Shown piece after piece: positions 1 to 8,537 of a stretch of DNA of 64,000 nt. Within the stretch, counting starts at the first letter, position 1. Each line of letters starts with the position of its first letter. Both the position numbers and the translations under genes were made by a program. This stretch comes from Herminiimonas fonticola (lineage in GTDB: Bacteria > Pseudomonadota > Gammaproteobacteria > Burkholderiales > Burkholderiaceae_D), in the NCBI RefSeq assembly GCF_003293745.1, contig NZ_PTLZ01000001.1, positions 1,116,001-1,180,000 of the forward strand, given 5' to 3'. The notes beneath the pieces are model-generated. The model saw nothing but the letters and a program-made list of their open reading frames with translations. It had not been told where the DNA came from and ran no database searches.

Positions 1-386
1 GCATTGTCGTAAGTACGTTGCTCGGACAATTCAACTGTCGCGTCCTTGCCATCGACTGCAACGACTTGCGGTTCGAGTTTGCGCAGGCGATTATCGAGGT
101 CGACGTAAAAATCTTTTTGACGCTGCTGGATATTTGCAACTTCATTGGACAGTACTTCGATCTGACCGTTGAGGCGTGCAATTTCCTGACGCAGTTGGTC
201 GTTTTGATTCGATAGTTCAAGCACCGCAGAATTATCCGCTTTGCTTTGCTGCAGACTATCGACCTTGGTACGTACATCGAGGATCGCGCGGCGCGCTTCG
301 TCGTCGCCGAACAGCGCGGCATGCGCTGACAGCGACGCACAAGAAAATGCGGCCATCAAGGCCGCAATCAGGGTTTTTTTAATCAT
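1..386 (-). CDS. cpoB: Cell division coordinator CpoB (YbgF), N-terminal part
   Basis: Partial gene: its C-terminal part lies beyond the window start. The visible ~128 residues begin with a Sec signal peptide (MIKKTLIAALMAAFS, cleavage near AHA-A) followed by a coiled-coil-forming stretch rich in Q, N, L and E, as in the trimerising N-terminus of CpoB; the TPR domain is not in view. CpoB is a periplasmic protein that links the Tol-Pal machine with PBP1B during cell constriction. It is the last gene of the ybgC-tolQRAB-pal-cpoB operon and starts 11 bases after the pal stop. An in-frame ATG two codons upstream (392) is equally possible; I chose 386 because the signal peptide begins there. Confidence 0.85.
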   Translation of the reverse strand, partial: MIKKTLIAALMAAFSCASLSAHAALFGDDEARRAILDVRTKVDSLQQSKADNSAVLELSNQNDQLRQEIARLNGQIEVLSNEVANIQQRQKDFYVDLDNRLRKLEPQVVAVDGKDATVELSEQRTYDN

Positions 387-397
387 TGCCATTCAGA

Positions 398-901
398 TTA
401 ATAAACGATATCGGCACGGCGGTTTTCTGCCCATGCTGCTTCATCGCTACCCAATGCTTTTGGTTTTTCTTTGCCCAGCGAGACAGCTTCCATTTGTGCT
501 TCAGGAACGCCTAACAGGGACAAGGATTTACGCACTGCTTCTGCACGTTTTTGACCGAGAGCCAGATTGTATTCTGCGCCGCCACGATCATCTGTATTGC
601 CTTGGATGATGATTTTACGAGCCTTGTTGCTTTGCAGGTATTTGGCGTGATTAGCAACGACTTGCTGGTACTCAGGTTTGACGACATAGCTGTCGTAGTC
701 GAAGTACACGCTGCGCTTGGCCAATACACCTTGTGGGTCGTTCAATGGATCGCTGGACGCGTTGACGGTGCCAACCGAGCGTGCATCTGCTGATGAACCT
801 GTGCGGTCTTCAACTGGTGCCTTGTCGTCCAGTTTGGTAGACGAGCATGCTGCCAGCAGCATGGCTGTCGATAAGATGAAGGCGGATGTAATTGTGCGCA
901 T
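398..901 (-). CDS. pal: Peptidoglycan-associated lipoprotein Pal
   Basis: 167-residue lipoprotein. The signal peptide ends in a lipobox LAAC with Cys19 as the lipidated residue. After a short polar linker, the C-terminal two thirds is an OmpA-type peptidoglycan-binding domain (YFDYDSYVV at its start, then GNTDDRGGAEYN and the NRRADIVY end, containing the Asp and Arg that bind diaminopimelate). Pal anchors the outer membrane to peptidoglycan and is the outer-membrane partner of TolB and TolA. Length and order (tolB-pal-cpoB) match the family standard. It sits 58 bases after tolB on the same strand. Confidence 0.97.
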   Translation of the reverse strand: MRTITSAFILSTAMLLAACSSTKLDDKAPVEDRTGSSADARSVGTVNASSDPLNDPQGVLAKRSVYFDYDSYVVKPEYQQVVANHAKYLQSNKARKIIIQGNTDDRGGAEYNLALGQKRAEAVRKSLSLLGVPEAQMEAVSLGKEKPKALGSDEAAWAENRRADIVY

Positions 902-959
902 TTTTATTTCCCTTGTTGATAATAAGCGTTCGAACGTTAATTAAACTGATTGACGTGCA

Positions 960-2231
960 TTATTTCATAAACGGGCCCCATGTGGGCTCACGTATATCAC
1001 CAGCTTGAGTAGTCAGGCGTTGTTTAACCTGACCATCAACCGAAACAACCGCCAGTGTGCCGCGGCGACCGGATTCGGTTGCGTACATCAGATATTTGCC
1101 GTTAGGCGAAAAGCTGGGCGATTCGTCTTTGACGGTATCGGACAGCCGTTGTTCCTGACCATTGCTCAAATCCAGCGTAAATAATTGAAATTTCCCTTCG
1201 CGGCGCGAAATATAGGCCAAAAACTTACCGTCTGGCGAGATACGCGGGCTGATGTTGTAGCCGCCGGAGAAGGTCACGCGACGGGCTTCGCCGCCATTTG
1301 CACTCATTTTGTAGATTTGCGGGCCGCCGCTGCGGTCGCTGGTGAAGTAAATGTTCTGGCCATCAGCGGAGAATTGCGGTTCGGTATCGATGCCGTTTGA
1401 ATTGCTCAGGCGGCGCGGGTTGGTGCCGTCAGCATTGACGACATAGACCTGGGTCAAGCCATCGCGGGACAGCGCCACTGCCAGGCGCTTGCCGTCCGGC
1501 GACCAGGACGGTGCCGAATTGCTGCCCTTGAAGTTGGCGGCAACCGTACGCTGGCGACTGACGAGATCTTGAATGTAGACCACAGGTTTTTTGTTTTCGA
1601 ACGACACATACGCGACCTTGGTACCGTCTGGCGACCAGGCTGGTGAAATGATAGGTTCATTCGAGCGCAGTGCGACTTGGGTGCCTTCGCCATCGGAATC
1701 GGCGATCTCCAGACGGAATTCCTTGCCGGACTTGGTCACGTAGGCAACGCGAGTCGCAAACACGCCGCGTATGCCGGTCAGTTTTTCATAGATGTCATCG
1801 GCGATTTTGTGTGCCGAGACGCGGATGAACTGAGGCTGGTTGGCCAATGCCAGTGAAGAAAGTTGCGCACCTTTGATAGTGTCGAACAAACGATATTTCA
1901 CGTCGAAACGGCCATCAGGCAGGCGCTGTACGCTGCCGACTACCAATGCGTCCGCACCTTTCGATTTCCAGTCGGCAAGATTGACTGCGGAATTTTCGGT
2001 CAGTACCGAGCCGGTATCAATGACCTTGAAATAACCACTACGCAACAGATCGGCCTTGATGATGGCACTGACCTGATGCGGTGCAAGCGATTCGTCGCCG
2101 AAGGTGGCGATGGCGACTGGTATCTGGTTAGCGCCGACGCCGGCGATTTCCACTCGCAATTGCGCGTGAGCGAGACTGGTAAAGAACAAGGCGAGGATCG
2201 CGAATGAGCGTAAAAAAGAAGTCTTTGTCAT
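960..2231 (-). CDS. tolB: Tol-Pal system translocation protein TolB
   Basis: 423-residue periplasmic protein with a signal peptide (cleavage near AHA-Q), an N-terminal anticodon-binding-like domain (about 25-160) and a C-terminal six-bladed beta-propeller. The propeller is visible as WD40-like repeats of the type SPxWSPDGxxxAY, SxxxxPSWSPDGKRLA, EPQFSADGQNIYF, SPRISPDGKFLAY and SPSFSPNGKYLMY. TolB binds Pal through the propeller and TolA through its N-terminus. Only three bases separate it from the tolA stop, so the two are probably translationally coupled. Confidence 0.97.
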   Translation of the reverse strand: MTKTSFLRSFAILALFFTSLAHAQLRVEIAGVGANQIPVAIATFGDESLAPHQVSAIIKADLLRSGYFKVIDTGSVLTENSAVNLADWKSKGADALVVGSVQRLPDGRFDVKYRLFDTIKGAQLSSLALANQPQFIRVSAHKIADDIYEKLTGIRGVFATRVAYVTKSGKEFRLEIADSDGEGTQVALRSNEPIISPAWSPDGTKVAYVSFENKKPVVYIQDLVSRQRTVAANFKGSNSAPSWSPDGKRLAVALSRDGLTQVYVVNADGTNPRRLSNSNGIDTEPQFSADGQNIYFTSDRSGGPQIYKMSANGGEARRVTFSGGYNISPRISPDGKFLAYISRREGKFQLFTLDLSNGQEQRLSDTVKDESPSFSPNGKYLMYATESGRRGTLAVVSVDGQVKQRLTTQAGDIREPTWGPFMK

Positions 2232-2234
2232 GGG

Positions 2235-3107
2235 TCACTGATCTTTCGGTTTGTGTACGATGGTCAAGCGGCCAGGGACGCTGCCGGATTGATCGGGAGG
2301 AAATGGTTGCGAACGTTCGATCGCACGTTTAACGGCTTCGTCGAAACCTGGCAAGCCAGACGACTTGCGGAGGTGCAATCCACGCAGCGATCCGTCAGGC
2401 AGCAGTTCGACATCGTATTCGACCTGAGGATTCCCGCTTAATTCAGGCGGGACGTTAAATACTGTGTTTGAGCGGATTTTTGCCCGGATTTTATCGGCAT
2501 ACGCGCCATCGGCACGACCGCTGCCTTGTGATTTCGCAGCCTGGCCGGAGCCACCGCTGCCTATTGCACCAGTCAGGCGGCGCAGTTCTTCAGCACGCCG
2601 TTTATCACTCAATTCTGCATCACGTTGATCCTGCAGGCGTTTTTTGTCCGCATCAGCTTTCTTTTGCTGCTCGGCTTTCTTGTCGGCTAGCTGCTTGTCG
2701 AGTTTGTCCTGTTTCTCTTGCTCGGCTTTTTGCTTCAGCTTTTTCTCTTTTTCTTCTGCTGCCAGCTTGTCTTTACGTTCCTGCTCTTTGCGCTTCTTTT
2801 CTTTTTCGAGTGCGATATCGACCTTAGGAGGTTCTGGCTTGATGGGCTCGGCCTTCGGCTCTTCCTTGACGACAGGCTTTGGTTCAGGTTTAGGTTGCGG
2901 CGTTGGTTCCGGTTCTGGCGGCAGCGGTGCGGCTTCTTTCGCCTGCATGTCCCAGATTTCTGCCTTGATGGCGACTGGTGTTTGATTTTGCCAATCGATG
3001 CCTATCCAGAAAAACACGAGGAGAGCGACGTGTACCGCCACTGCCAGCGTGATGGCACGCCAGCGACCAGGTTCGCTCGGGACGGTGTAGGGTGAATTGT
3101 CAGTCAT
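2235..3107 (-). CDS. tolA: Cell envelope integrity protein TolA
   Basis: 290 residues: a cytoplasmic N-terminus, one membrane helix (about residues 17-38), a Pro/Lys/Glu-rich segment (PEPEPTPQPKPEPKP), a long K/E/A/Q-rich helical rod (about 90-180) and a compact C-terminal domain (about 205-290) with the TonB/TolA fold and the family-type PDGSLRGLHLRKSSGLPGFDEAV. TolA spans the periplasm and transmits the proton-motive-force-driven movement of TolQR to Pal and TolB. It lies between tolR and tolB in the usual order. The rod is low-complexity, so shadow reading frames there are not genes. Confidence 0.96.
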   Translation of the reverse strand: MTDNSPYTVPSEPGRWRAITLAVAVHVALLVFFWIGIDWQNQTPVAIKAEIWDMQAKEAAPLPPEPEPTPQPKPEPKPVVKEEPKAEPIKPEPPKVDIALEKEKKRKEQERKDKLAAEEKEKKLKQKAEQEKQDKLDKQLADKKAEQQKKADADKKRLQDQRDAELSDKRRAEELRRLTGAIGSGGSGQAAKSQGSGRADGAYADKIRAKIRSNTVFNVPPELSGNPQVEYDVELLPDGSLRGLHLRKSSGLPGFDEAVKRAIERSQPFPPDQSGSVPGRLTIVHKPKDQ

Positions 3108-3117
3108 AAAACGGTGT

Positions 3118-3555
3118 TCACTTGGTGGCCAGACCTACGCGGCTGATGCCAAGTCTTTTAGCTTCGGAGAGGGCTTGAATCACCTCGTCATATTTAATGT
3201 TCTTGTCGGCCGCAATCATGACTGCAATATCAGGATTGTCGGCATACAGTGCCTGCAATTTTTTACCCAGCTCGCCGCGACCGATAGTTTCGCTAGGCGC
3301 TGCTGCGCCTTTTTTTCCCTTCACCGAGACGGTAGCCGAAGCATCGGCTTTCAATTCTATGCTGATGTATTCGGTCGGCGGCTGTGTGGATTTGGCGGCA
3401 TTCGGCAACTGGATCTCGTTAGGGTTGACCATAGGTGCGGTCACCATGAAGATCACCAGCAGCACCATCATGACGTCGATGTACGGGACGACATTGATCT
3501 CTGACTTGAATTTTCTGCTGCGTCCGCCGCGCATGCTTCCGGATGAGAATGACAT
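3118..3555 (-). CDS. tolR: Biopolymer transport protein TolR
   Basis: 145-residue ExbD/TolR family protein. A basic N-terminus (GGRSRKFKSEINVVPYID) leads into one membrane helix whose Asp27 corresponds to the proton-path aspartate of the family, followed by a periplasmic domain ending in VIQALSEAKRLGISRVGLATK, typical of TolR. With TolQ it forms the inner-membrane motor that energises TolA. The gene is 11 bases downstream of tolQ and 10 upstream of tolA. Confidence 0.97.
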   Translation of the reverse strand: MSFSSGSMRGGRSRKFKSEINVVPYIDVMMVLLVIFMVTAPMVNPNEIQLPNAAKSTQPPTEYISIELKADASATVSVKGKKGAAAPSETIGRGELGKKLQALYADNPDIAVMIAADKNIKYDEVIQALSEAKRLGISRVGLATK

Positions 3556-3566
3556 CGCTGCAGCCC

Positions 3567-4259
3567 TTAACGCGTTTGACGTTGCAGAATGTTCGAGAAC
3601 TCTTCAACAAAGCTTTCGAAGCGCATCGCCAGTCTGTCGATATCGTGCGAGTAGCGGTTGTAGGCAACCACTGCAGGAATCGCTGCGAACAAACCAATCG
3701 CAGTCGCGATCAGTGCCTCGGCAATCCCTGGCGCGACGGCAGCCAGCGTTGCCTGCTGTACGTTGGCCAGACCGCGGAAAGAATTCATGATGCCCCACAC
3801 GGTGCCGAACAAACCGACATACGGTGAAACCGAACCGACCGAAGCGAGGAAGGCGAGGTGAGATTCAAGTGCATCCATTTCGCGCTGGTAAGCAGCACGC
3901 ATCGCGCGGCGTGCACCGTCCAGACGTACGCTGGCTTGCGATGGATCGTGCGATGCACGGGATTTGTTGAACTCGCTCATGCCGGCTTCGAAGATGCGTT
4001 CCAGTGCACCGGTCGAACCGCTGCTTTTGCGGCGATTGGAGGTTGCATCCTGGTACAAGGCATTCAAATCGCCGCCTGACCAGAACGCACGTTCGAATTC
4101 TTCCGTCTGTTTGCGTGCATTCTTGATCGTGAACATCTTGCGGAAGATGTAGGTCCAGCTCATGGCGGAGACGGCGACCAGCAGCACCATGACGAGCTGT
4201 ACAAGAACCGAAGCGTTGGTGATCAGGTGAACAAAAGAAAGGTCTTGAGTAACGGTCAT
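3567..4259 (-). CDS. tolQ: Proton-channel subunit TolQ
   Basis: 230-residue MotA/TolQ/ExbB family membrane protein. Three membrane helices are visible: about 17-40, then the pair in the conserved C-terminal half (LAFLASVGSVSPYVGLFGTVWGIM and ALIATAIGLFAAIPAVVAYNRY). The GLFGTVWGIM motif and the A-I-P-A turn are family signatures. TolQ pairs with TolR to use the proton gradient to drive TolA. It follows ybgC at 160 bases, so it may have its own promoter; nothing decisive is visible in that gap. Confidence 0.97.
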   Translation of the reverse strand: MTVTQDLSFVHLITNASVLVQLVMVLLVAVSAMSWTYIFRKMFTIKNARKQTEEFERAFWSGGDLNALYQDATSNRRKSSGSTGALERIFEAGMSEFNKSRASHDPSQASVRLDGARRAMRAAYQREMDALESHLAFLASVGSVSPYVGLFGTVWGIMNSFRGLANVQQATLAAVAPGIAEALIATAIGLFAAIPAVVAYNRYSHDIDRLAMRFESFVEEFSNILQRQTR

Positions 4260-4419
4260 GGGAGTGTGGTGTAGTCGAATTTGATCAATTGTATGCGCAA
4301 CTGGCAGGGGGCTATGCGCTTTGGTCTTGCCAGTACTGTTCTATTTATCTGTGTTTCTGTAACTGTTTCTCTATATATTCACGGCGCGCATTGACGGTTC
4401 GTCGACCGCGTAGCGCTTA

Positions 4420-4845
4420 TTACGCTGCTTCGATCGTCTTGATGGCTTGCAAAACTTCCTGCGGAATTTCGCTAGGACGAAAACGCAAGGTATCTACGCA
4501 ACCGACCTTGATGTGTCCTGTGGCCAGCAATTCTTCGCTGTCGCCATTGATGCGCCAAGCCTGCTGCACGAATTGTACCGAAGCGCGGCCCATCTTTTCG
4601 ACTACTACAGTCAATTTCAGTTCATTATCCAGTTTCGCCGGGGCGTGATAATCAAGCGCCGTGCTCTTGACCACGAACATGACGGCGTGGGTTTCGGTCA
4701 TGATTTGCTGGTTGATGCCGGCACTACGCAACCATTCGGTGCGCGCCCGCTCAAAGAATTTCAGGTAGTTCGCGTAGAACACGACGCCACCAGCATCGGT
4801 ATCTTCATAGTAGACGCGGATAGTCCACGTAAAATTTGACGGCAT
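4420..4845 (-). CDS. ybgC: Tol-Pal associated acyl-CoA thioesterase YbgC
   Basis: 141-residue hot-dog-fold thioesterase. The active-site signature YYEDTDAGGVVFYANYL at the N-terminus carries the catalytic Asp, and GHIKVGCVD closes the domain near the C-terminus. YbgC hydrolyses short-chain or phospholipid-linked acyl thioesters and is the usual first gene of tol-pal operons. Its position directly upstream of tolQ on the same strand fits. Length is normal for the family. Confidence 0.93.
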   Translation of the reverse strand: MPSNFTWTIRVYYEDTDAGGVVFYANYLKFFERARTEWLRSAGINQQIMTETHAVMFVVKSTALDYHAPAKLDNELKLTVVVEKMGRASVQFVQQAWRINGDSEELLATGHIKVGCVDTLRFRPSEIPQEVLQAIKTIEAA

Positions 4846-4926
4846 CTATTGACCTTGAAGTGGCAGCACCAGCGCGGTATTGCCATGATTATCTGCGGAT
4901 GCGCAATTATCGATGATATTGATTTG

Positions 4927-4953
4927 GCATGACAAGCTTGTTACTTGTCATGC
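4927..4953. other. 10-bp inverted repeat (hairpin) after the SDR gene
   Basis: GCATGACAAG and its exact complement CTTGTCATGC are separated by seven bases. It lies 34 bases beyond the stop of the minus-strand SDR gene and 82 bases before ybgC, so it could end SDR transcription. No T-run follows on either strand, so it is not a canonical intrinsic terminator. Confidence 0.4.
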
Positions 4954-4986
4954 GGAATCAGTTTCTCGATCTGGAATTTTTGAATT

Positions 4987-5733
4987 TCAGGTATTACGTT
5001 TGATGAACAAGGGGCCAAAGCCCTGACAGGTCGGCATGATTTCGATGTGATTGATATTCACATGCGGTGGCAAAGTCGCGATCCAGTACGCAGTATCCGC
5101 GATATCGCCCGGACTCAAAGGTACTGTACCTTCATACACCTTGGCTGCAGCCGCATCATCACTCAAACGCACATTCGAAAACTCCGTCCCGCCAGCCAAA
5201 CCAGGTGCGAGATTAGTCGCACGCACGCCGGTACCGACCAAGTCTGCGCGCAAATTCAGTGTAAATTGTGCGACGAAAGCCTTGGTCGCACCATATACAT
5301 TCGCGCCGGGATAAGCGTATGCGCCAGCGCTGGAACCGATATTGATGATGGTGCCGCGATTGCGCTTGAGCATATCTGGCAAAACCAGTCGCGTGACAGT
5401 GACCAGACCTTTGCAGTTGGTCTCTATCATGGTTTCCCATTGTTCCAGCGATGCGCTTTGTGCGGGTGCAACGCCCAGTGCGAGGCCGGCATTGTTGATC
5501 AGGACGTCGATTTCCTGCCATTCTTTCGGCAAAGAAGCCAAGGCGGCGGCAATCGAATTCTTGTCCGTCACATCCATCGCGACCGTCAAAACAGCCGTGC
5601 CCAGTTCTGCCGCAAGGTCGGCAAGCTTGTCGGTACGGCGTCCGGTGGCGATCACCTTATGACCTTGTTGCACAAATTTTCGTGCCATTTCAGCGCCGAA
5701 GCCTGAACTTGCACCTGTGATCAAAACGATCAT
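4987..5733 (-). CDS. ydfG: SDR oxidoreductase, YdfG-like (3-hydroxy acid dehydrogenase type)
   Basis: 248-residue classical short-chain dehydrogenase. It has the NAD(P)-binding TGASSGFG at residues 6-13, an Arg pair after the second strand (GRRTDK) that favours NADP, NNAG, and the catalytic Ser (INIGSSAGAY) with YGATK. The PGLAGGTEFSNVRLSDD stretch and the C-terminal NHIEIMPTCQGFGPL resemble E. coli YdfG, which oxidises L-allo-threonine and other 3-hydroxy acids and reduces malonic semialdehyde. Substrate assignment is by resemblance only. Apparently monocistronic. Confidence 0.85.
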   Translation of the reverse strand: MIVLITGASSGFGAEMARKFVQQGHKVIATGRRTDKLADLAAELGTAVLTVAMDVTDKNSIAAALASLPKEWQEIDVLINNAGLALGVAPAQSASLEQWETMIETNCKGLVTVTRLVLPDMLKRNRGTIINIGSSAGAYAYPGANVYGATKAFVAQFTLNLRADLVGTGVRATNLAPGLAGGTEFSNVRLSDDAAAAKVYEGTVPLSPGDIADTAYWIATLPPHVNINHIEIMPTCQGFGPLFIKRNT

Positions 5734-5855
5734 GGAATGTCCTTTAAAACGAAGACGAGGCCAAGGAAGACGCTCGTAGAACGATGGTTGTTTCGCTATT
5801 GCTGATTAAAATGTGCGTGGCGAAATGATTTTCGCTCACGCACAAGATCATCTGA

Positions 5856-7367
5856 TTACTTCGCTGCCTGCGCACGCTGGATCAGGAAGCTGGTCAGCAA
5901 GGGTACTGGGCGGCCAGTTGAGCCTTTGGCTGCGCCGCTTTTCCATGCGGTGCCGGCGATATCCAGATGCGCCCAAGTGTATTTCTTCGTATAGCGTTCG
6001 AGGAAGCAGGCAGCAGTGACTGCGCCGCCAGCCGGGCCACCAATGTTCGCCATGTCCGCGAAATTCGATTTCAGCTGTTCTTGATAGCTGTCTTCGATAG
6101 GCATGCGCCATGCTGTGTCGCCAGCGGCTTTGCCTGCTGCCAGCAATTCATTTGCGAGTGCATCGTGTGCGTCGTCGCTGCGGGTAAACAGGCCGGAATT
6201 GTGATGGCCGAGTGCGGTGATGCAAGCGCCGGTCAAGGTAGCCACGTCTACTACTGTGGCCGGCTTGAAGCGTTCTACATAAGTCAGTGCATCGCACAGA
6301 ACCAGACGACCTTCCGCATCTGTATTCAAGACTTCAATTGTCTGACCGGACATCGAGGTAACGATATCGCCGGGTTTGGTCGCACTGCCAGATGGCATGT
6401 TTTCGCAGGTTGGAACGACGACGATGACGTTGAGCTTCAACTTCAGTTCGGCAATCGCGCGCATGGTGCCGAGCACAGACGCGGCACCGCCCATGTCGTA
6501 TTTCATTTCATCCATGGCGGCACCCGGCTTCAGCGAAATACCGCCGGAATCGAAGGTGATACCCTTGCCGACCAGTACGGTAGGCGCATCCTTGGCTTTG
6601 CCGCCCAGGTGTTTGATGACGATGAATTTAGGTGGTTCTACGCTGCCGTTGGTGACAGACAAAAAGCTGCCCATTTTCAGCGCCTGCAATTGCTTGCGAT
6701 CCAGCACTTCAACCTGCAGTTTGAATTCCTTCGCCATTTTTTTCGCTGTGTTGGCGAGGTAGGTCGGGGTGCAGACATTGGCTGGCAGATTGCCGAGGTC
6801 CTTGGTCAGGTCTATGCCGTTTGCGACGGCTACGGCTTGCGTGATCGCTTCTTTGGCAAGATTGGCAGAAGTCGACGCGACTGCAAACGAGATTTTCTTC
6901 ACGCCTACAGGTGCCGGTTCTTTTTTGCTTTTCAGGCTGTCGAAGCGGTAGGCCGCATCGCGTGCATTCTGCACGTAGCAGCGGATTGCCCATGCGGTAT
7001 CGCGGGATGCAACCGCGTCAAAGGGAAGGGCGACGATGGCATCGCTGGCACCCAGCGAACTAAAGGTGCGTGCAACGGCTTGCACTGCCGACGAGAAATC
7101 TTTTTCGCTGACGGAATCTTCCTTGCCGAGGCCGACCAGCAGGACGCGCTCGGCGACAACACCGTTGACGCCGCGTAACAGCAGGGTGGAACCAGCTTTG
7201 CCGGTAATGTCGCCGGACTTCAGTGCTGCACTGATGTCGCCTTTGTGGTTCAAGGCTTGTGCAGCGGCTGACAGGGTTTTGTTCTCAAATACGGCGACTG
7301 CGATACAGCCGGTCTTGATACTGGCGATAGTGCTTTTTGAGTCCAGTGCTTTTATGCTAAAGTCCAT
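5856..7367 (-). CDS. pepA: Leucyl (cytosol) aminopeptidase PepA
   Basis: 503-residue M17 aminopeptidase. The C-terminal catalytic domain shows the two-metal site: [16 protein letters not shown] (metal-binding Lys and Asp), MKYDMGGAA, and the family signature NTDAEGRL with its Asp and Glu ligands and catalytic Arg. PepA removes N-terminal residues, preferentially Leu; in some bacteria it also binds DNA as a regulator. It is divergent from lptF with only 39 bases between start codons; AAGGAG lies just upstream of its ATG and a TATAAT sits on the minus strand at 7398-7393. Confidence 0.96.
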   Translation of the reverse strand: MDFSIKALDSKSTIASIKTGCIAVAVFENKTLSAAAQALNHKGDISAALKSGDITGKAGSTLLLRGVNGVVAERVLLVGLGKEDSVSEKDFSSAVQAVARTFSSLGASDAIVALPFDAVASRDTAWAIRCYVQNARDAAYRFDSLKSKKEPAPVGVKKISFAVASTSANLAKEAITQAVAVANGIDLTKDLGNLPANVCTPTYLANTAKKMAKEFKLQVEVLDRKQLQALKMGSFLSVTNGSVEPPKFIVIKHLGGKAKDAPTVLVGKGITFDSGGISLKPGAAMDEMKYDMGGAASVLGTMRAIAELKLKLNVIVVVPTCENMPSGSATKPGDIVTSMSGQTIEVLNTDAEGRLVLCDALTYVERFKPATVVDVATLTGACITALGHHNSGLFTRSDDAHDALANELLAAGKAAGDTAWRMPIEDSYQEQLKSNFADMANIGGPAGGAVTAACFLERYTKKYTWAHLDIAGTAWKSGAAKGSTGRPVPLLTSFLIQRAQAAK

Positions 7368-7370
7368 GCG

Positions 7371-7400
7371 TTGCTCTCCTTATCGATCCACGATTATAGC
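7371..7400. promoter_or_regulatory. Overlapping divergent promoters of pepA and lptF
   Basis: The 39-base gap between the two start codons contains a minus-strand TATAAT (7398-7393, for pepA) overlapping a plus-strand TATAGC (7395-7400, for lptF). The latter is preceded by TTGCTC at 7371-7376 with an 18-base spacer. Because the two -10 elements share bases, polymerase can occupy only one direction at a time. The lptF -10 ends seven bases before its ATG, implying a leaderless or nearly leaderless mRNA. Inferred from sequence only. Confidence 0.45.
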
Positions 7401-7406
7401 CTTCCA

Positions 7407-8537
7407 ATGATTTTTCAGCGCGCGCTTAGACGCGACTTGCTTAACACCGCTGGCGCCGTCTTCACTACCCTTTTTACTATTACGATCACTGTGATGTTGA
7501 TTCGTATCCTGGGGCAGGCTGCGGGCGGCAAAGTCGCGTCCGCCGACGTGATTGCCTTGATCGGCTTTTCTGCGCTCAACTATTTACCTATCATTCTGAA
7601 TCTGGCCGGCTTCATGTCGGTCTTGCTGGTCGTTACGCGCAGCTATCAGGATTCTGAAATGGTGGTGTGGTTTGCCTCCGGCCTGAGTCTGTCGCGCTGG
7701 ATCGCACCAGTGCTGATGTTCAGCTTGCCGATTGTGTTCATGACGGCAATGCTCAGCTTTTTCCTGACGCCTTGGTCGAATCAGCAAAGCGCTGTGTATA
7801 AAGAACGTTATGCCAATCGCGAAGATATCGCGCGCGTTTCGCCAGGTAAATTCCAGGAATCGTCCTCATCCAATCGCGTCTTCTTCGTCGAAGGTGTGGC
7901 AGGCGATGCGACCAAGGTTAGAAATATTTTCGTCAGTAGCGTGCGCAATGGCAAAACCAGCGTAGTGGTAGCCAAGGAAGGCACGATAGAAATCGACTCT
8001 GCCGGCGACAAGTTCCTGGTCATGCATCAGGGCCGACGTTACGACGGCGTGCCTACACAGTCGGATTTTCAATTGATGGAATTCGATCGTTACGGCGTCT
8101 TGGTGGCAAGTAAATCAACAGCGCTGGTTGGCGATACATCGGCCCGTGCCTTGTCGACACAAGAACTGTTAGGCACGCGAAATAATTTCAATGATGGCGA
8201 ACTTCTGTGGCGCGTGTCCTTGCCTCTGATGGGTATCTTGTTGATGCTGCTGGCGATTCCGCTAGGCTTCGTCAATCCACGTGGCGGTCGTTCTGCCAAT
8301 CTGTTGATCGCATTATTCCTCTTCGTTTTTTACAGCAATATGCTTAGCTATGCGCAAGCGACGGTAGTACAGAGCCGCAGCTCCTTTATGCTGGCCTGGT
8401 GGCCGGTGCATTTGGTGGCATTGCTGGTGGTTGTCATATTCTTTTCATGGCGGCTGAAAGTTAACAGTCGCTACCATCCACTCGTCGTGTGGTCCATGAT
8501 CAAGCGCGCTTACTTCATGCGGCGGGCGGCACCATGA
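7407..8537 (+). CDS. lptF: LPS export ABC transporter permease LptF
   Basis: 376-residue YjgP/YjgQ family permease. Transmembrane helices occur at the N-terminus (TAGAVFTTLFTITITVMLI and the next pair) and at the C-terminus (LWRVSLPLMGILLMLLAIPLGFVNP onward), with a periplasmic jellyroll domain between (about residues 135-265). LptF and LptG form the inner-membrane part of LptB2FG that extracts LPS. Start chosen at MIFQRALRRDLL; the longer frame would run through the promoter. Its stop overlaps the lptG start (ATGA). Confidence 0.95.
   Translation: MIFQRALRRDLLNTAGAVFTTLFTITITVMLIRILGQAAGGKVASADVIALIGFSALNYLPIILNLAGFMSVLLVVTRSYQDSEMVVWFASGLSLSRWIAPVLMFSLPIVFMTAMLSFFLTPWSNQQSAVYKERYANREDIARVSPGKFQESSSSNRVFFVEGVAGDATKVRNIFVSSVRNGKTSVVVAKEGTIEIDSAGDKFLVMHQGRRYDGVPTQSDFQLMEFDRYGVLVASKSTALVGDTSARALSTQELLGTRNNFNDGELLWRVSLPLMGILLMLLAIPLGFVNPRGGRSANLLIALFLFVFYSNMLSYAQATVVQSRSSFMLAWWPVHLVALLVVVIFFSWRLKVNSRYHPLVVWSMIKRAYFMRRAAP

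Noticed and set aside
5967-7178. 403-residue open frame opposite pepA
   Set aside because: It is the antisense shadow of pepA, Cys/Arg/Gly-rich with no family features, and pepA motifs on the other strand are complete.
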